A DNA stretch of 64,000 bases from Catellatospora sichuanensis (GCF_007483665.1 NZ_VIQO01000002.1:434001-498000), one strand, 5' to 3'. Shown: positions 47,955 to 57,826, counted from the stretch's first letter. Program-made: numbers and translations. The notes: generated by a model not told the origin, from the letters alone.

Positions 47955-49210
47955 CGGGCCCAGGCCAGGTGCTGAGCGTTGGCGGCGAGCAGGCGCAGGG
48001 TCAGCGCCTCGGCGTGCTCGTGCTGGCCGATCAGCGGGTGGGCGAGCAGCGCGGCGTAGACGCGGTCGCGGCCGCCGTGCACCGCGGCGCGTACGGCCAG
48101 TTCCTCGTACGCGGCGACGCCGGAGATCAGGCCGGACAGTTCGGGGGCGACCGGCGGGGCCTGGACCGCCACCGGGCCGTCGCGGTCCACCCGGGCGCTG
48201 ACCTCGATCACCGCGTCGTCGGGCAGGAACGGCAGGTGCCCGCCGTTGCGCAGGTTCACCGCATGCACCGCGCCGTCGCCGGTGAGCAGTGACGTGATCA
48301 GGCCGACGGCGGCCTCGGAGTAGAACGCCCCGCCCCGCTTGGCGAGCAGGTCCGGTTTGGTGGTCAGGGCCGGGTCGGCGTACATCTTCAGCAGCTCGGT
48401 CTCCATCTCGGCGACCTTCTGCCCGCGCGTCGGGGCGTCGCGCTCCTCCCGCACGACCTCGTCGTGGGCGTAGAAGTAGCGCAGGTAGTAGGACGGCACG
48501 TTGCCCAGCAGGCGCAGCAGCGACGGCGGCAGTTGCACCGGCCCGGCCAGCTCGGCCAGGTGGCCGGCGAGCAGCTCGGGCAGCCGGTCGACGCCGTCGA
48601 CGTACGCGGCGCGCTCCCAGGTGAGGTGGTTCAGGCCGACGTGGTCGAGGGTGACCGCGCCCGGCTCGACGCCCAGCAGCGCGGCGAACCGGCGCTGGAA
48701 GCCGATGGCCACATTGCACAGGCCGACCGCCCTGTGCCCGGCGTCCAGCAGGGCGCGGGTGACGATGCCGACCGGGTTGGTGAAGTCGACGATCCACGCG
48801 CCGGGTGCGGCCAGCCGCGCGGCCCGCTCGGCCACGTCGAGCACGACCGGCACCGTGCGCAGCGCCTTGGCCAGGCCGCCCGCGCCGGTGGTCTCCTGCC
48901 CGACGCAGCCGCATTCGAGGGGGAAGGTCTCGTCGCTGATGCGGGCGTTCTGCCCGCCGACGCGCAGCTGGATGACGACCACGGCGGCGTCGGCCAGCCC
49001 GGCGTCGAGGTCGGTGGTCCAGGTCAGCGTGCCGGGGTGGCCGTGGTGGGCCATCAGGCGGCGGGCGTACGGGCCGATGACGTCCAGCCGCGACCCGGCC
49101 GGGTCGATCAGGCACAGCTCGGTGACGTCGAGGCTGCCGGCCAGCCGGGCGAACCCGTCGACCAGCTCGGGCGTGTAGGTGGAACCGCCACCCACGACTG
49201 CGATCTTCAT
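47951..49210 (-). CDS. Glycoside hydrolase family 4, 6-phospho-beta-glucosidase-like
   Basis: 419-residue NAD- and metal-dependent glycosidase that acts by oxidation-elimination. It has the Rossmann start MKIAVVGGGSTYTPELVDGF, VVIQLRVGGQNAR, the GH4 metal/substrate signatures DFTNPVGIVTRAL and GLCNVAIGFQRR, and NHLTW. ATG 49210 lies 52 bases downstream of the ROK repressor gene on the same strand. In actinobacteria these enzymes can act on phosphorylated or plain beta-glucosides; specificity is not readable. Confidence 0.92.
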   Translation of the reverse strand: MKIAVVGGGSTYTPELVDGFARLAGSLDVTELCLIDPAGSRLDVIGPYARRLMAHHGHPGTLTWTTDLDAGLADAAVVVIQLRVGGQNARISDETFPLECGCVGQETTGAGGLAKALRTVPVVLDVAERAARLAAPGAWIVDFTNPVGIVTRALLDAGHRAVGLCNVAIGFQRRFAALLGVEPGAVTLDHVGLNHLTWERAAYVDGVDRLPELLAGHLAELAGPVQLPPSLLRLLGNVPSYYLRYFYAHDEVVREERDAPTRGQKVAEMETELLKMYADPALTTKPDLLAKRGGAFYSEAAVGLITSLLTGDGAVHAVNLRNGGHLPFLPDDAVIEVSARVDRDGPVAVQAPPVAPELSGLISGVAAYEELAVRAAVHGGRDRVYAALLAHPLIGQHEHAEALTLRLLAANAQHLAWAR

Positions 49211-49262
49211 TGCTGCTCTTCCGGTGAGGGGACGGGTGGTTCAGGCGGGTGGCGTCGCGGGC

Positions 49263-50471
49263 TCAGGCGGAGCGCGGGGCGGTGCCGGGGATCGGCCGGG
49301 CGTTCAGCGAGTCGACCAGGGATTCGCGCACCGACCGCAGGCCCGAGTCCATGGCGCCGAGCAGCACCGCGTCGTCGGTCAGCGCGGTCACCTCGACCGG
49401 GGTGCGCAGCGGGGTGTTGCGGTGGAACGCCTCGGTGACCAGGTCGCGCAGCCGCGCGCCGCCGGCTTGGGCGACCTCGCCGGCCAGCACCACCAGCGGC
49501 GGATCGACCAGCGCGGCGACCACGGCCAGCACGACCGCGATCCGGTCGGCCAGCGCGGCGAGGAAGTCGGCCGCCGCGGGGGAGTCCGCGCCGACGGCGT
49601 CGGCGACCATCTCCTCCGGGGTGGCCCCGGTGAAGCCGTGCGCCGCGCCGAGCGCCGCCACGGCCGGGCCGCCCGCCAGGCTCTGCAGGTCGCGGGGCTG
49701 CCCGGGGGCGGCCAGGCCGAGCGGCACGTAGCCGATCTCGCCCGCCCCGCCGGTCGCTCCGCGCAGCAGCGACGCGCCCAGGTCGATGGCGCAGCCCAGA
49801 CCCGCGCCCAGCCAGAGCAGGGCGAAACTGCCGCTGCCCGCGGCCGCGCCGCGGTGCCGTTCGGCGATCGCCGCCAGGTTCACGTCGTTGTCCGCCTCGA
49901 CGGTCACGCCCAGCGCGGCGGCCAGCTCGGGGACCACCCCTGGGCGGCCCCAGCCGGTGACGTCGATGTGCCGGATGGCGCCCGTGCCGGGGTCGTACGA
50001 GCCGGGCACGCCCAGGTGCAGGTGGGTGACGCGGTCGCGGCTCAGCCCGGCGCGGGCGCACAGGTCGCCGGCGATCGCCCGCACCGTGCCGACCGGGTCG
50101 CCGTCGGCCGGGTCGCTGGGGTACGCCGCGCGGGCCAGCACCGCTCCGCTGAGATCGCACAGCGCCGCCTCGAACGGGGCGTGTAACGTCTCGCTCACGT
50201 CCCGTACCGAGATCGCCAGCACCGTCGCTGCGGCCGGGTTGACCGCGTAAACCTCCGCATTGGGGCCGGGACCGCCGCTGGTGTGGCCCACGACGACCGC
50301 CAGCCCCGCCTCGGTGAGCGTGCGCAGCACGTCGGAGGTGGTCGGCTTGGACAGGCCGGTCAGCTCCCGCAGCTCGCCGCGGGTGAGCGTGCCCCGATCT
50401 ATGAGCAGCGCCATGGTCGCGCTCTCGTTCATGGCCCGGAGCAGCTTGGACGAACCGGCGAGCCGTGCCAC
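49263..50471 (-). CDS. ROK family transcriptional repressor
   Basis: 402 residues. The N-terminal winged helix ([45 protein letters not shown], about 14-60) is followed by a sugar-kinase-like ROK domain with [11 protein letters not shown] and [32 protein letters not shown]. The zinc-binding CXCGXXGC motif of active ROK kinases is absent ([15 protein letters not shown] stands there), which fits a regulator. GTG 50471 follows AGGAGG at 5 bases. An inverted repeat directly upstream is its likely operator; the GH4-kinase genes are the likely targets. Confidence 0.9.
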   Translation of the reverse strand: MARLAGSSKLLRAMNESATMALLIDRGTLTRGELRELTGLSKPTTSDVLRTLTEAGLAVVVGHTSGGPGPNAEVYAVNPAAATVLAISVRDVSETLHAPFEAALCDLSGAVLARAAYPSDPADGDPVGTVRAIAGDLCARAGLSRDRVTHLHLGVPGSYDPGTGAIRHIDVTGWGRPGVVPELAAALGVTVEADNDVNLAAIAERHRGAAAGSGSFALLWLGAGLGCAIDLGASLLRGATGGAGEIGYVPLGLAAPGQPRDLQSLAGGPAVAALGAAHGFTGATPEEMVADAVGADSPAAADFLAALADRIAVVLAVVAALVDPPLVVLAGEVAQAGGARLRDLVTEAFHRNTPLRTPVEVTALTDDAVLLGAMDSGLRSVRESLVDSLNARPIPGTAPRSA

Positions 50472-50486
50472 GTGCCCTCCTCGCAT

Positions 50487-50509
50487 AATAGGAAAGTAGG
50501 TTTACTATT
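50487..50509. promoter_or_regulatory. Probable ROK operator
   Basis: AATAGGAAA (50487-50495), GTAGG, TTTACTATT (50501-50509): half sites match except one base. It is AT-rich in a very GC-rich region and overlaps the expected promoter (TATTAT on the minus strand) of the ROK gene. Confidence 0.65.
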
Positions 50510-50572
50510 GCTGCGACAGTGGCCGCTGTCAAGTCGCGGGAGCGCCCCGGAAAACCGTGCGGCCGGTGCCAC

Positions 50573-50578
50573 TAGTCT
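50573..50578 (+). promoter_or_regulatory. -10 element for leaderless prfB
   Basis: TAGTCT ends seven bases before the prfB GTG, so the transcript probably starts at the start codon. No ribosome-binding sequence is visible. Confidence 0.5.
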
Positions 50579-50585
50579 TGTTGTC

Positions 50586-51701
50586 GTGACTGCCGACTAC
50601 GCCGATCAGCTCAAGAACCTTGACGCGACCATGCGCAACATCGAGTCCGTGCTCGACATCGCCCGGCTGCGCCGGGACAAGGAGCGGCTCGAGGAGGCGG
50701 CCTCGGCCCCGGACCTGTGGGACGACCAGGCCAAGGCGCAGGAGGTCACCTCCCAGCTGGCGTACGCGACCGGTGAGATCAACAGGCTGACCAAGCTGCG
50801 CGGGCGGATCGACGACGTCGCGGTGCTGATGGAGCTGGCCGAGGACGAGAACGACGCCTCCTCCATGGCCGAGGTCGGCACGGAGCTGACCTCGCTGGCC
50901 AAGGCGGTCGAGGAGCTGGAGGTGCGCACCCTGCTCTCCGGCGAGTACGACTCCCGTGAGGCACTGGTCGCCATCCGGGCGGGCGCGGGCGGCGTGGACG
51001 CGGCGGACTTCGCCGAGATGCTGCTGCGCATGTACCTGCGCTGGGCCGAGCGCCACGGCTACCAGACCGAGGTCTACGACACCTCGTACGCGGAGGAGGC
51101 CGGTCTGAAGTCGGCCACGTTCGCGGTGAAGGCGCCGTACGCCTACGGCACGCTGTCGGTCGAGTCGGGCACCCACCGCCTGGTGCGCATCAGCCCGTTC
51201 GACAACCAGGGCCGCCGCCAGACCAGCTTCGCCGGGGTCGAGGTGCTGCCGGTGGTGGAGCAGACGGACCACATCGACATCCCCGAGAACGAGATGAAGG
51301 TCGACGTCTACCGCTCCAGCGGTCCCGGCGGGCAGAGCGTCAACACGACCGACTCGGCGGTGCGCATCACGCACATCCCGACCGGCATCGTGGTGACCTG
51401 CCAGAACGAGAAGTCCCAGCTGCAGAACAAGGCCTCGGCGCTGCGCGTGCTGCAGGCCCGCCTGCTGGAGCGCAAGCGCCAGGAGGAGCGGGCCAAGATG
51501 GAGGGCCTGAAGACCGACGCGGCCGGTTCCTGGGGCGACCAGATGCGCTCGTACGTGCTGCACCCGTACCAGATGGTCAAGGATCTGCGCACCGAGTTCG
51601 AGACGGGCAACCCGTCGGCGGTCTTCGACGGCGAGATCGACAGCTTCGTCGAGGCCGGCATCCGCTGGCGCAAGCAGAACGAGCTGGAAGCCGCCGCCTG
51701 A
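50586..51701 (+). CDS. prfB: Peptide chain release factor 2
   Basis: 371-residue RF2, reading UGA and UAA stop codons. It has the N-terminal helical domain, the codon-recognition tripeptide SPF in [15 protein letters not shown], and the catalytic GGQ in [20 protein letters not shown]. The gene reads in one frame from GTG 50586, with no internal UGA and no programmed frameshift of the kind that controls E. coli RF2. A terminator follows, separating it from ftsE. Confidence 0.96.
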   Translation: MTADYADQLKNLDATMRNIESVLDIARLRRDKERLEEAASAPDLWDDQAKAQEVTSQLAYATGEINRLTKLRGRIDDVAVLMELAEDENDASSMAEVGTELTSLAKAVEELEVRTLLSGEYDSREALVAIRAGAGGVDAADFAEMLLRMYLRWAERHGYQTEVYDTSYAEEAGLKSATFAVKAPYAYGTLSVESGTHRLVRISPFDNQGRRQTSFAGVEVLPVVEQTDHIDIPENEMKVDVYRSSGPGGQSVNTTDSAVRITHIPTGIVVTCQNEKSQLQNKASALRVLQARLLERKRQEERAKMEGLKTDAAGSWGDQMRSYVLHPYQMVKDLRTEFETGNPSAVFDGEIDSFVEAGIRWRKQNELEAAA

Positions 51702-51720
51702 TCGGCTGAGTGAGTCCTGT

Positions 51721-51758
51721 TCCGCCCGGCTGTCCTCGCAGCCGGGCGGAGTTTCTTT
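51721..51758 (+). terminator. Terminator after prfB
   Basis: Arms TCCGCCCGGCTG and complement around TCCTCG, followed by GTTTCTTT. Confidence 0.8.
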
Positions 51759-51889
51759 CATGTATGGACATCTCTGCGGCATCGCCCGCCCGGGTGAAGT
51801 GACTACTGTCGGTGACAGTTGATCACGGGCAGATCACGGAATTTTCCGGGAACATTCACGGCAATACCGGCATCTCAACCCCTGCGGGC

Positions 51890-51917
51890 TTGGCGAAACG
51901 GCGACACCGCGTAGACT
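51890..51917 (+). promoter_or_regulatory. Promoter for leaderless ftsE
   Basis: TTGGCG (51890-51895), 16 bases, TAGACT (51912-51917), then seven bases to the GTG start. No ribosome site is present. Confidence 0.6.
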
Positions 51918-51924
51918 CTCCGCC

Positions 51925-52605
51925 GTGATTCGACTTGAGCACGTGACCAAGACCTACCCTAAGGCGTCCCGGCCCTCACTGGACGACGTGTCGGTCTCGA
52001 TCGAGAAGGGGGACTTCGTCTTCTTCATCGGTCCGTCCGGCTCCGGCAAATCAAGCATCGTCAAGCTCATGCTGCACGAGATCAAGCCCAACAAGGGCAA
52101 GGTCATCGTGAACGGCAAAGAGATCAGCTCCATGCGGTCGTGGAAAATTCCCAGCTTCCGCCGCTCGATCGGCTGCGTCTTCCAGGACTTCCGCCTGCTG
52201 CCGAACAAGACGGCCTACGAGAACGTCGCGTTCGCACTCGAGGTCATCGGCAAGTCCAAGGCGGTCGCCCGCCGCGTGGTGCCGGAGGTGCTGGAGCTGG
52301 TCGGCCTCGGCGGCAAGGAGCACCGCTACCCGCACGAGCTGTCCGGTGGTGAGCAGCAGCGCGTCGCGGTGGCGCGCGCGTTCGTGAACCGGCCGCTGAT
52401 CCTGCTGGCCGACGAGCCCACCGGTAACCTCGACCCGGACACCTCCATCGAGATCATGCGCCTGCTGGACCGGATCAACCGGACCGGCACGACCGTCGTG
52501 ATGGTCACCCACGACTCGAACATCGTCAACCAGATGCGCCGTCGCGTCATCGAGATCGAGGGCGGTCGGATCGTCCGCGACCAGGCCCGTGGTGTGTACG
52601 GCTGA
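51925..52605 (+). CDS. ftsE: Cell division ATP-binding protein FtsE
   Basis: 226-residue ABC ATPase that forms a complex with FtsX and gates peptidoglycan hydrolases at the septum. Walker [16 protein letters not shown] near residue 40, Q-loop [21 protein letters not shown], signature [15 protein letters not shown] near 140, Walker [14 protein letters not shown], and H-loop VMVTHD. The start GTG 51925 is apparently leaderless. FtsX follows after 64 bases. Confidence 0.96.
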   Translation: MIRLEHVTKTYPKASRPSLDDVSVSIEKGDFVFFIGPSGSGKSSIVKLMLHEIKPNKGKVIVNGKEISSMRSWKIPSFRRSIGCVFQDFRLLPNKTAYENVAFALEVIGKSKAVARRVVPEVLELVGLGGKEHRYPHELSGGEQQRVAVARAFVNRPLILLADEPTGNLDPDTSIEIMRLLDRINRTGTTVVMVTHDSNIVNQMRRRVIEIEGGRIVRDQARGVYG

Positions 52606-52669
52606 GCCGACGTGCCACTGAGCCCCTGTCCCTGACGACTTGACCGTCTCCCCCGGAGGATTTCCCCCG

Positions 52670-53545
52670 ATGCGTGCGAAGTATGTCCTGGCCGAAATGC
52701 TGGTCGGGCTGTGGCGCAACGTCACGATGACCATCGCCATGATCATTACGATGATCGTGTCGCTCTCCATGCTCGGCGCCAGCCTGCTGATGTACATGCA
52801 GGTCGACGAGATGAAGGGCCACTACTACGAGCAGGTCGAGGTCTCCATCTACCTGGAGAAGTCGATCCAGGACGCGGAGCGGTCCGACATCAAGTCGAAG
52901 CTCGACAGCGACCCCTTGGTCAAGAACGTGCTCTGGGAGACCAAGGAGATGGCGTACGAGAACTTCAAGGCGCAGTTCCGCGACGCCCCCGACCTGGTCA
53001 ACGCGATCGGCGCGGACGAGCTGCCGGAGTCGTTCCGGGTCGCGCTGCACGACCCGAAGAAGTTCGACCAGATCAACGCCACCTACGCCGGCCTGCCCGG
53101 CGTAGACACGGTCGTGGACCAGCAGAAGCTGCTGCAGAAGATCTTCGACATCCTCGGCTCCATCCAGAACCTGTCGCTGGTCGTCGCGGGCTTCATGGGC
53201 CTTGCCGCACTGCTGCTGGTCGCCAACACCATCCAGGTCGCCGCGTACAGCAAGCGGCGCGAGGTCGCGGTCATGAAGCTGGTCGGCGCGTCGAACTGGT
53301 TCATCCAGGCGCCGTTCGTGCTCGAGGCGGTCTTCGCCGCCCTGCTGGGCTCGATCCTGGCCTGGGTGATGCTGGTCGTCGGCAAGGTCGTGCTGATCGA
53401 CGGCAAGCTGGCCGCGCTGACCGACCTGCTGCTACCGGTGAGCTGGGGCAATGTCAACCTGATGCTGCCGATCCTGGCGGGCATCGGCTCGGTGGTCAGC
53501 GCCGTCACCGCCTGGGTGACCCTGCGCTTCTACATCCGCGTCTAG
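52670..53545 (+). CDS. ftsX: Cell division protein FtsX
   Basis: 291-residue four-helix permease-like partner of FtsE. TM1 MTIAMIITMIVSLSMLGASLLMYM lies near residue 20-45, then an extracytoplasmic domain of about 120 residues that contacts a peptidoglycan hydrolase, then three helices (LSLVVAGFMGLAALLLVANTIQVAAY; LEAVFAALLGSILAWVMLVVGKVV; ILAGIGSVVSAVTAWVTLRFY). ATG 52670 follows GGAGGA. The M23 peptidase next door is the obvious partner. Confidence 0.95.
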   Translation: MRAKYVLAEMLVGLWRNVTMTIAMIITMIVSLSMLGASLLMYMQVDEMKGHYYEQVEVSIYLEKSIQDAERSDIKSKLDSDPLVKNVLWETKEMAYENFKAQFRDAPDLVNAIGADELPESFRVALHDPKKFDQINATYAGLPGVDTVVDQQKLLQKIFDILGSIQNLSLVVAGFMGLAALLLVANTIQVAAYSKRREVAVMKLVGASNWFIQAPFVLEAVFAALLGSILAWVMLVVGKVVLIDGKLAALTDLLLPVSWGNVNLMLPILAGIGSVVSAVTAWVTLRFYIRV

Positions 53546-53562
53546 TCGCGGCGACGCACGTC

Positions 53563-53600
53563 GACGGCCCGTCCCTTCGGGGGCGGGCCGTCACCTTTTC
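53563..53600 (+). terminator. Intrinsic terminator after ftsX
   Basis: A 13-bp stem (GACGGCCCGTCCC with its complement) is capped by TTCG and followed by ACCTTTTC. Confidence 0.9.
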
Positions 53601-53686
53601 TGCGCCACCCTGGTTGAATGTCGGTTTTGCCTGGAATCAGGGCATATGTCGGCAGTAGGGTGATCGGGACAGGCGAGGGAGGTCCC

Positions 53687-54928
53687 GTGCGCTGGCGATT
53701 CGTACAGGTGGTGTGCGCCCTGCTGACCGCGGTAACGGTCGGCCTGCCGGCGCACGCTGCCCCCGACGACCTCAAGCAGGACAAGAAGCGCGTCGACGCC
53801 GAACTGGCCAAGACCGGAGCGCTGCTGGAGGCGCTGTCCGCCAAGGCGCGTACCGCCGCCACGGAACTCGCCGAGGCCAACGCGGCCATGCCCGCCGCCC
53901 AGGAACGGATCGCCAAGACCCGGTCGGCCGTGGTGGTCGCCGAGACCAAGGCGGCATCCGCCCAGCGGCGCGCCGACCAGGCCACCGCCGCCTGGGCCGT
54001 CACCGACCAGGCGTACCAGGCCTCGGTCCGGCAGGTCCAGGAGGGCCGGGACCGGTTCGCCCGGTTCGCCGTGGCCACCCTGCACGGCTCCAACCTCACC
54101 GAGTTCAACGTGCTCATGGCAGCCACCCGGCCGCAGGAGTTCCTCGACCGCGGCAACTACATCGAACAGATCGCCCGCATCCGGCGCGACGCGATCGACG
54201 GCTTCGTCGCCGCCCGCCGGGCCTCGAAGCAGATCACCAGCGAGGCCGAGCTGAAGCGCCGGGAAGCCGCCGACGCGGCCCGCATCGCCCGCGCCGCCCT
54301 GCTGGCCGCGGAGAAGGCGCGCCAGGACGCCGAGCAGGCACGCCGCGACCTCGACACGCTCGCGGCGCGGCAGAAGAAGGCGATGGAGGCGGCGAAGGCC
54401 GAGAAGGCCGAGGTCCAGCGGCACTACCAGGAGGTCAAGGAGCAGAGCGAGCGCATCGCCGACGAACTGCGGGTCTGGGAGGGGCAGTACGGCAAGTTCG
54501 TGCCGATCCTTCGCCCCGGGGCGAAGTTCCTCATGCCGACGAAGGGCTGGAAGTCCAGTGACTTCGGCAACCGCTTCGACCCGTACTACGGCGTCTGGCA
54601 GTTGCATGCCGGGGTCGACATCGCCGCGGGCGGCGGCCAGCCCATCTTCGCGGCGGCGGGCGGCACGGTCAGCAGCGCCGGCTGGCTCGGCGGATACGGC
54701 AACTACACCTGCCTCACCCATGGCAAGTCCGGCGGCAAGGTGATCTCCACCTGCTACGCCCACCAGTCGAAGATCCTGGTGAAGGTCGGCGACAAGATCC
54801 GCGGCGGCCAGCTCATCGGCCGCGTCGGCACCACCGGCGCCTCCACCGGCTACCACCTCCACTTCGAGGTCCGCCAGAACGGCAACCCCGTCCAACCCCT
54901 CACCTGGCTCCCCGGCTGCCTCTGCTGA
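53687..54928 (+). CDS. M23 family metallopeptidase with coiled coil (EnvC-like)
   Basis: 413-residue secreted protein. A signal peptide (MRWRFVQVVCALLTAVTVGLPAHA) is followed by a long coiled coil (about 27-270, Ala/Glu/Lys/Arg rich) and a C-terminal LytM domain with zinc-site patterns FGNRFDPYYGVWQLHAGVDIAA and GYHLHFEVRQNG, so it looks catalytically complete. GTG 53687 follows GAGGGAGG. EnvC or RipC-type proteins have this layout and are switched on by FtsEX; ftsX lies directly upstream, so it probably cuts septal peptidoglycan under FtsEX control. Confidence 0.9.
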   Translation: MRWRFVQVVCALLTAVTVGLPAHAAPDDLKQDKKRVDAELAKTGALLEALSAKARTAATELAEANAAMPAAQERIAKTRSAVVVAETKAASAQRRADQATAAWAVTDQAYQASVRQVQEGRDRFARFAVATLHGSNLTEFNVLMAATRPQEFLDRGNYIEQIARIRRDAIDGFVAARRASKQITSEAELKRREAADAARIARAALLAAEKARQDAEQARRDLDTLAARQKKAMEAAKAEKAEVQRHYQEVKEQSERIADELRVWEGQYGKFVPILRPGAKFLMPTKGWKSSDFGNRFDPYYGVWQLHAGVDIAAGGGQPIFAAAGGTVSSAGWLGGYGNYTCLTHGKSGGKVISTCYAHQSKILVKVGDKIRGGQLIGRVGTTGASTGYHLHFEVRQNGNPVQPLTWLPGCLC

Positions 54929-55046
54929 CCTGTGCTGCCGGCGTCCGCCTTCGCGGTCGCGGGGTGAGGCGCTATCTCGATCGCGGTTCGGTCTTGGTCA
55001 TCGGTAGCATTGTCGGGTTGCCGTGATCGAGGAGAGGAGGGCCGTC

Positions 55047-55523
55047 ATGCCGCGGGAGAAGGGCCGCAAGGTCATCGCGTCGAACCGCAAGGCGTACCAC
55101 GACTACACCATCCTCGAGACCTTCGAGGCGGGTATCGCCCTGATGGGCACCGAGGTGAAGTCGCTGCGGGCCGGGCGGGCGTCGCTGGTCGACGCGTTCG
55201 GCCAGGAACGTGACGGGGAGATCTACCTGCACGCGCTGCACATTCCGGAGTACGCCATGGGCACGTGGACCAACCACGCGCCGCGGCGTACCCGCAAGCT
55301 GCTGCTCAAGCAGAAGGAGATCATTCACCTGCTCACCAAGACCCGCGAGGGCGGCCTGACCATGATCCCGCTGTCCATGTACTTCAAGGACGGCTGGGCC
55401 AAGGTCGAGATCGGGCTGGCGCGCGGTAAGAAGACCTACGACAAGCGCCAGGACATCGCCAAGCGGGACTCCGACCGGGAGATCAGCCGTGAGCTCGGCC
55501 GCCGCGCCAAGGGCATGCGCTAG
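55047..55523 (+). CDS. smpB: SsrA-binding protein SmpB
   Basis: 158-residue RNA-binding partner of tmRNA in trans-translation. It shows [43 protein letters not shown], the RNA-binding barrel, and the basic C-terminal tail [30 protein letters not shown] that enters the decoding centre. ATG 55047 follows GAGGAGAGGAGGG. tmRNA itself is 3.6 kb downstream, separated by three membrane protein genes. Confidence 0.96.
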   Translation: MPREKGRKVIASNRKAYHDYTILETFEAGIALMGTEVKSLRAGRASLVDAFGQERDGEIYLHALHIPEYAMGTWTNHAPRRTRKLLLKQKEIIHLLTKTREGGLTMIPLSMYFKDGWAKVEIGLARGKKTYDKRQDIAKRDSDREISRELGRRAKGMR

Positions 55524-55662
55524 GGCCAGCGCCGGCCAGGAGTGACGTCGCACACCGGCCGCATCCGGCCGCCATGGCAGCCGCACTCGAGACGGCGGTC
55601 GCCATGGCACAGTCGGATGGCCGATCGCGGACGCGAGCGTCGGGGCGGTAGCCTCGCGGTTC

Positions 55663-56406
55663 GTGAGCAAGCATCGGCTGCACGAGGACGACGAGACCAC
55701 CCTGCTGCCGCGTGCGGTCGAGGACCCGGCGGCGGTGGAACCCGCCGCGCGAGGGTCCGAGCGGCAGCCTGCGGACGAACCTGCCCGGCGCCGGATCGGA
55801 CGGCAGCCGCTGGTGATCGGTGTCGCGACCATGTGCCTGCTGGTGTCGGGCGCGGCAGCCTGGGCCCTCGCGAAACCCGCACCGCAGCCGTCGCTGACGC
55901 TGCCGAGCGGCGGACCGTCCAAGTCGGGTGCCGGCTTCACCGACGGCTTCGGCGTGATGACGCCCAGCGCCGCCCCTCCGCCCGAGGTCGCACCCGCGCG
56001 TCCGAGCGCCTCCGCGTCGGCCTCCCCGGTCGCGAGCCCGGCTCCCGGCAGCAGCGGTCCCCGGCCGTCGCGCCCGCCCGCTGTCGCGCCGCCGGCCGCC
56101 GGCGCCGCCTCGGCGACCTACGACGTGAACGCCTGGGGCGGCGGATACGTGATCGCCGTACGGGTGCGCAACGCCGGCTCCACCCCGCTGGCCTGGAAGG
56201 TACGCATCCAGCTGCCGGCGGGCAGCACCGTCGACGGCGACTGGGAGGCCGACCGGTCAGGTCAGGACGGCGTCTGGGTCTTCACTCCCGAACGCGGCGA
56301 CCTCGCTCCTGGCGCATCGGTCACCTTCGGTTTCCTCGGCCGGCGGGGGGAGGCCGACTTCAAGGTCACCTGTACGGTCGACGGCGTCCCGTGCCAGGCT
56401 GACTGA
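55663..56406 (+). CDS. Single-pass membrane protein with CBM2-like outer domain
   Basis: 247 residues. A cytosolic acidic/basic N terminus of about 48 residues, one membrane helix (LVIGVATMCLLVSGAAAWALA, about 50-70), a Ser/Pro/Ala-rich stalk (about 75-145) and a C-terminal domain of about 100 residues with WGGGYVIAVRVRNAGSTPLAWKVRIQLPAG...VTCTVDGVPC, which follows the carbohydrate-binding module 2 pattern. It lacks the SRPBCC domain of its two downstream paralogues. GTG 55663 is eight bases after TAGCCT, so it is probably leaderless. Function unknown. Confidence 0.75.
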   Translation: MSKHRLHEDDETTLLPRAVEDPAAVEPAARGSERQPADEPARRRIGRQPLVIGVATMCLLVSGAAAWALAKPAPQPSLTLPSGGPSKSGAGFTDGFGVMTPSAAPPPEVAPARPSASASASPVASPAPGSSGPRPSRPPAVAPPAAGAASATYDVNAWGGGYVIAVRVRNAGSTPLAWKVRIQLPAGSTVDGDWEADRSGQDGVWVFTPERGDLAPGASVTFGFLGRRGEADFKVTCTVDGVPCQAD

Positions 56407-56470
56407 GCAGTGGCTTAACTCCGCCCTAAACCGGGCGGCGGTTCGGCCGGACCGGCTCTATATTCGGCCG

Positions 56471-57826
56471 GTGACCGTGCTGCGGCTCGAGGTGGAGCTC
56501 CCTTACCCCGTGGAGCTGGTGTGGCAGGCGCTGACCGATCGCAGGCTGCTCGGCGAGTGGTTCCTGCAGACCGACCTCATGCCCGTGCCGGGTGGCGTGT
56601 ACCGCGCCTACCCCGGAGGCGATCTGCCGGGGTTCACCGCGCCGTTCGACATGGACGTGATCGAGGTGGTCGGCCCGACCCGCCTGGCGCTGCGCTGGCG
56701 CGGTGAGCAGCTGCATGCCGACGTGGTCTGGGAGCTGTCGACCGTCGCGGGCGGCAGCCGACTGCGGGTGAGCCAGACCGGTTTCCTCGGCATCGCCGGC
56801 CAGGTGCGCCGCGCCGAGCTGCAACGGGCCTACGCGACCATGTTCGAGCAGCGGCTCCCCGCGCTGCTGGCCCGGCAGGAGCAGGAGGCGCTGCCGGCCC
56901 GCCGTCGGCGCAGCAAGGACATCTACGACGCCGCCGACATGCCCCGACGGCCCACGGCCGTGGCGACCATGTCCGTGGCGACAGGGCACGCCGGGCAGAC
57001 CGCTGGGGCGTCCACTGCGGGCCTCGCACCGGGCGATCGACCCACCGTGGACCTCGGCCCGAGTACACCGCCTGCAGCGAGCCCTGACCCGCGTGCGCGG
57101 GCCACGGACCTCGACCCGGGCGCGCCGCTCGCGGCGGGTTCCGGTCCGGACCTCCCGGCCGACCCGGACGGGGACGACGCGCCGATCGTCGGCGGGCTGC
57201 TGGGCAGGGTGTTCCACATGCCGGTGGACCGGCGGCTGCGGCTGCTGTCGGCGGCGGGCGCGATGGTGCTCACCGTGCTGGCGGTCACCGCGGTGGCGAC
57301 GCTGGTGCTGCGCTCACCCGGCCCAGCGGCAGACCCGATCGGCAGCGCTCGCGGCCCCTGGTCCGGGGTGCAGGCGGGTGAGTCCGAGACACCCTCGCCG
57401 GGGGTGCGCTCCGCGAGCCCGGCCGCTTCGCCGAGCGCGCCGGCGGCGGCCTCCCCGGCGGCGGCAGCGTCCGCACCGAGCGGCCCCGGTCCGACCGAGG
57501 CCGCCGTCTCCGCCCCGGCCGTCTCGTACCGGACACTGGAGACCTGGAGCGGCGGTTACATCGGCGAGATCACCATCCGGCCCGCCGCCGTGTCGGAGGG
57601 CTGGACGGCCGCCGTCACCCTGCCCGCGGGAGCCGAGGTGACCAGCGCGTGGGACCGCATCGACTTCCGCCAGGACGGCCCGCGGGTGACCTTCACCCCG
57701 CAGGACGTGCATCGCCGCCTGCCCGCGGGAAAGGACTTCGTGTTCGCCTTCCAGGTGGGTGATCCGTCCGGGGCGACCAGGCCGGAAGGCTGCGTCGTCG
57801 AGGGCGTGAGCTGCACGAACCGGTAG
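56471..57826 (+). CDS. SRPBCC domain-TM-CBM2-like membrane protein, copy 1
   Basis: 451 residues. The N-terminal SRPBCC/AHSA1-like cavity domain (1-140: LRLEVELPYPVELVWQALTDRRLLGEWFLQTDL...LRVSQTGFLG) should lie in the cytosol. A disordered Pro/Ala-rich linker leads to one membrane helix (AAGAMVLTVLAVTAVATLVL, about 260-280), an outer Ser/Pro stalk and a CBM2-like domain (TWSGGYIGEITIRPAAVSEGWTAAVTLPAGAEVTSAWD...CVVEGVSC). GTG 56471 lies six bases after TATATT, so it is probably leaderless. The combination of a ligand-cavity domain inside and a glycan-binding-like domain outside is not a described system that I know. Confidence 0.75.
   Translation: MTVLRLEVELPYPVELVWQALTDRRLLGEWFLQTDLMPVPGGVYRAYPGGDLPGFTAPFDMDVIEVVGPTRLALRWRGEQLHADVVWELSTVAGGSRLRVSQTGFLGIAGQVRRAELQRAYATMFEQRLPALLARQEQEALPARRRRSKDIYDAADMPRRPTAVATMSVATGHAGQTAGASTAGLAPGDRPTVDLGPSTPPAASPDPRARATDLDPGAPLAAGSGPDLPADPDGDDAPIVGGLLGRVFHMPVDRRLRLLSAAGAMVLTVLAVTAVATLVLRSPGPAADPIGSARGPWSGVQAGESETPSPGVRSASPAASPSAPAAASPAAAASAPSGPGPTEAAVSAPAVSYRTLETWSGGYIGEITIRPAAVSEGWTAAVTLPAGAEVTSAWDRIDFRQDGPRVTFTPQDVHRRLPAGKDFVFAFQVGDPSGATRPEGCVVEGVSCTNR

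Noticed and set aside
50586..50700. RF2 programmed frameshift
   Set aside because: The reading frame is uninterrupted and no CTTTGA slip site is present.
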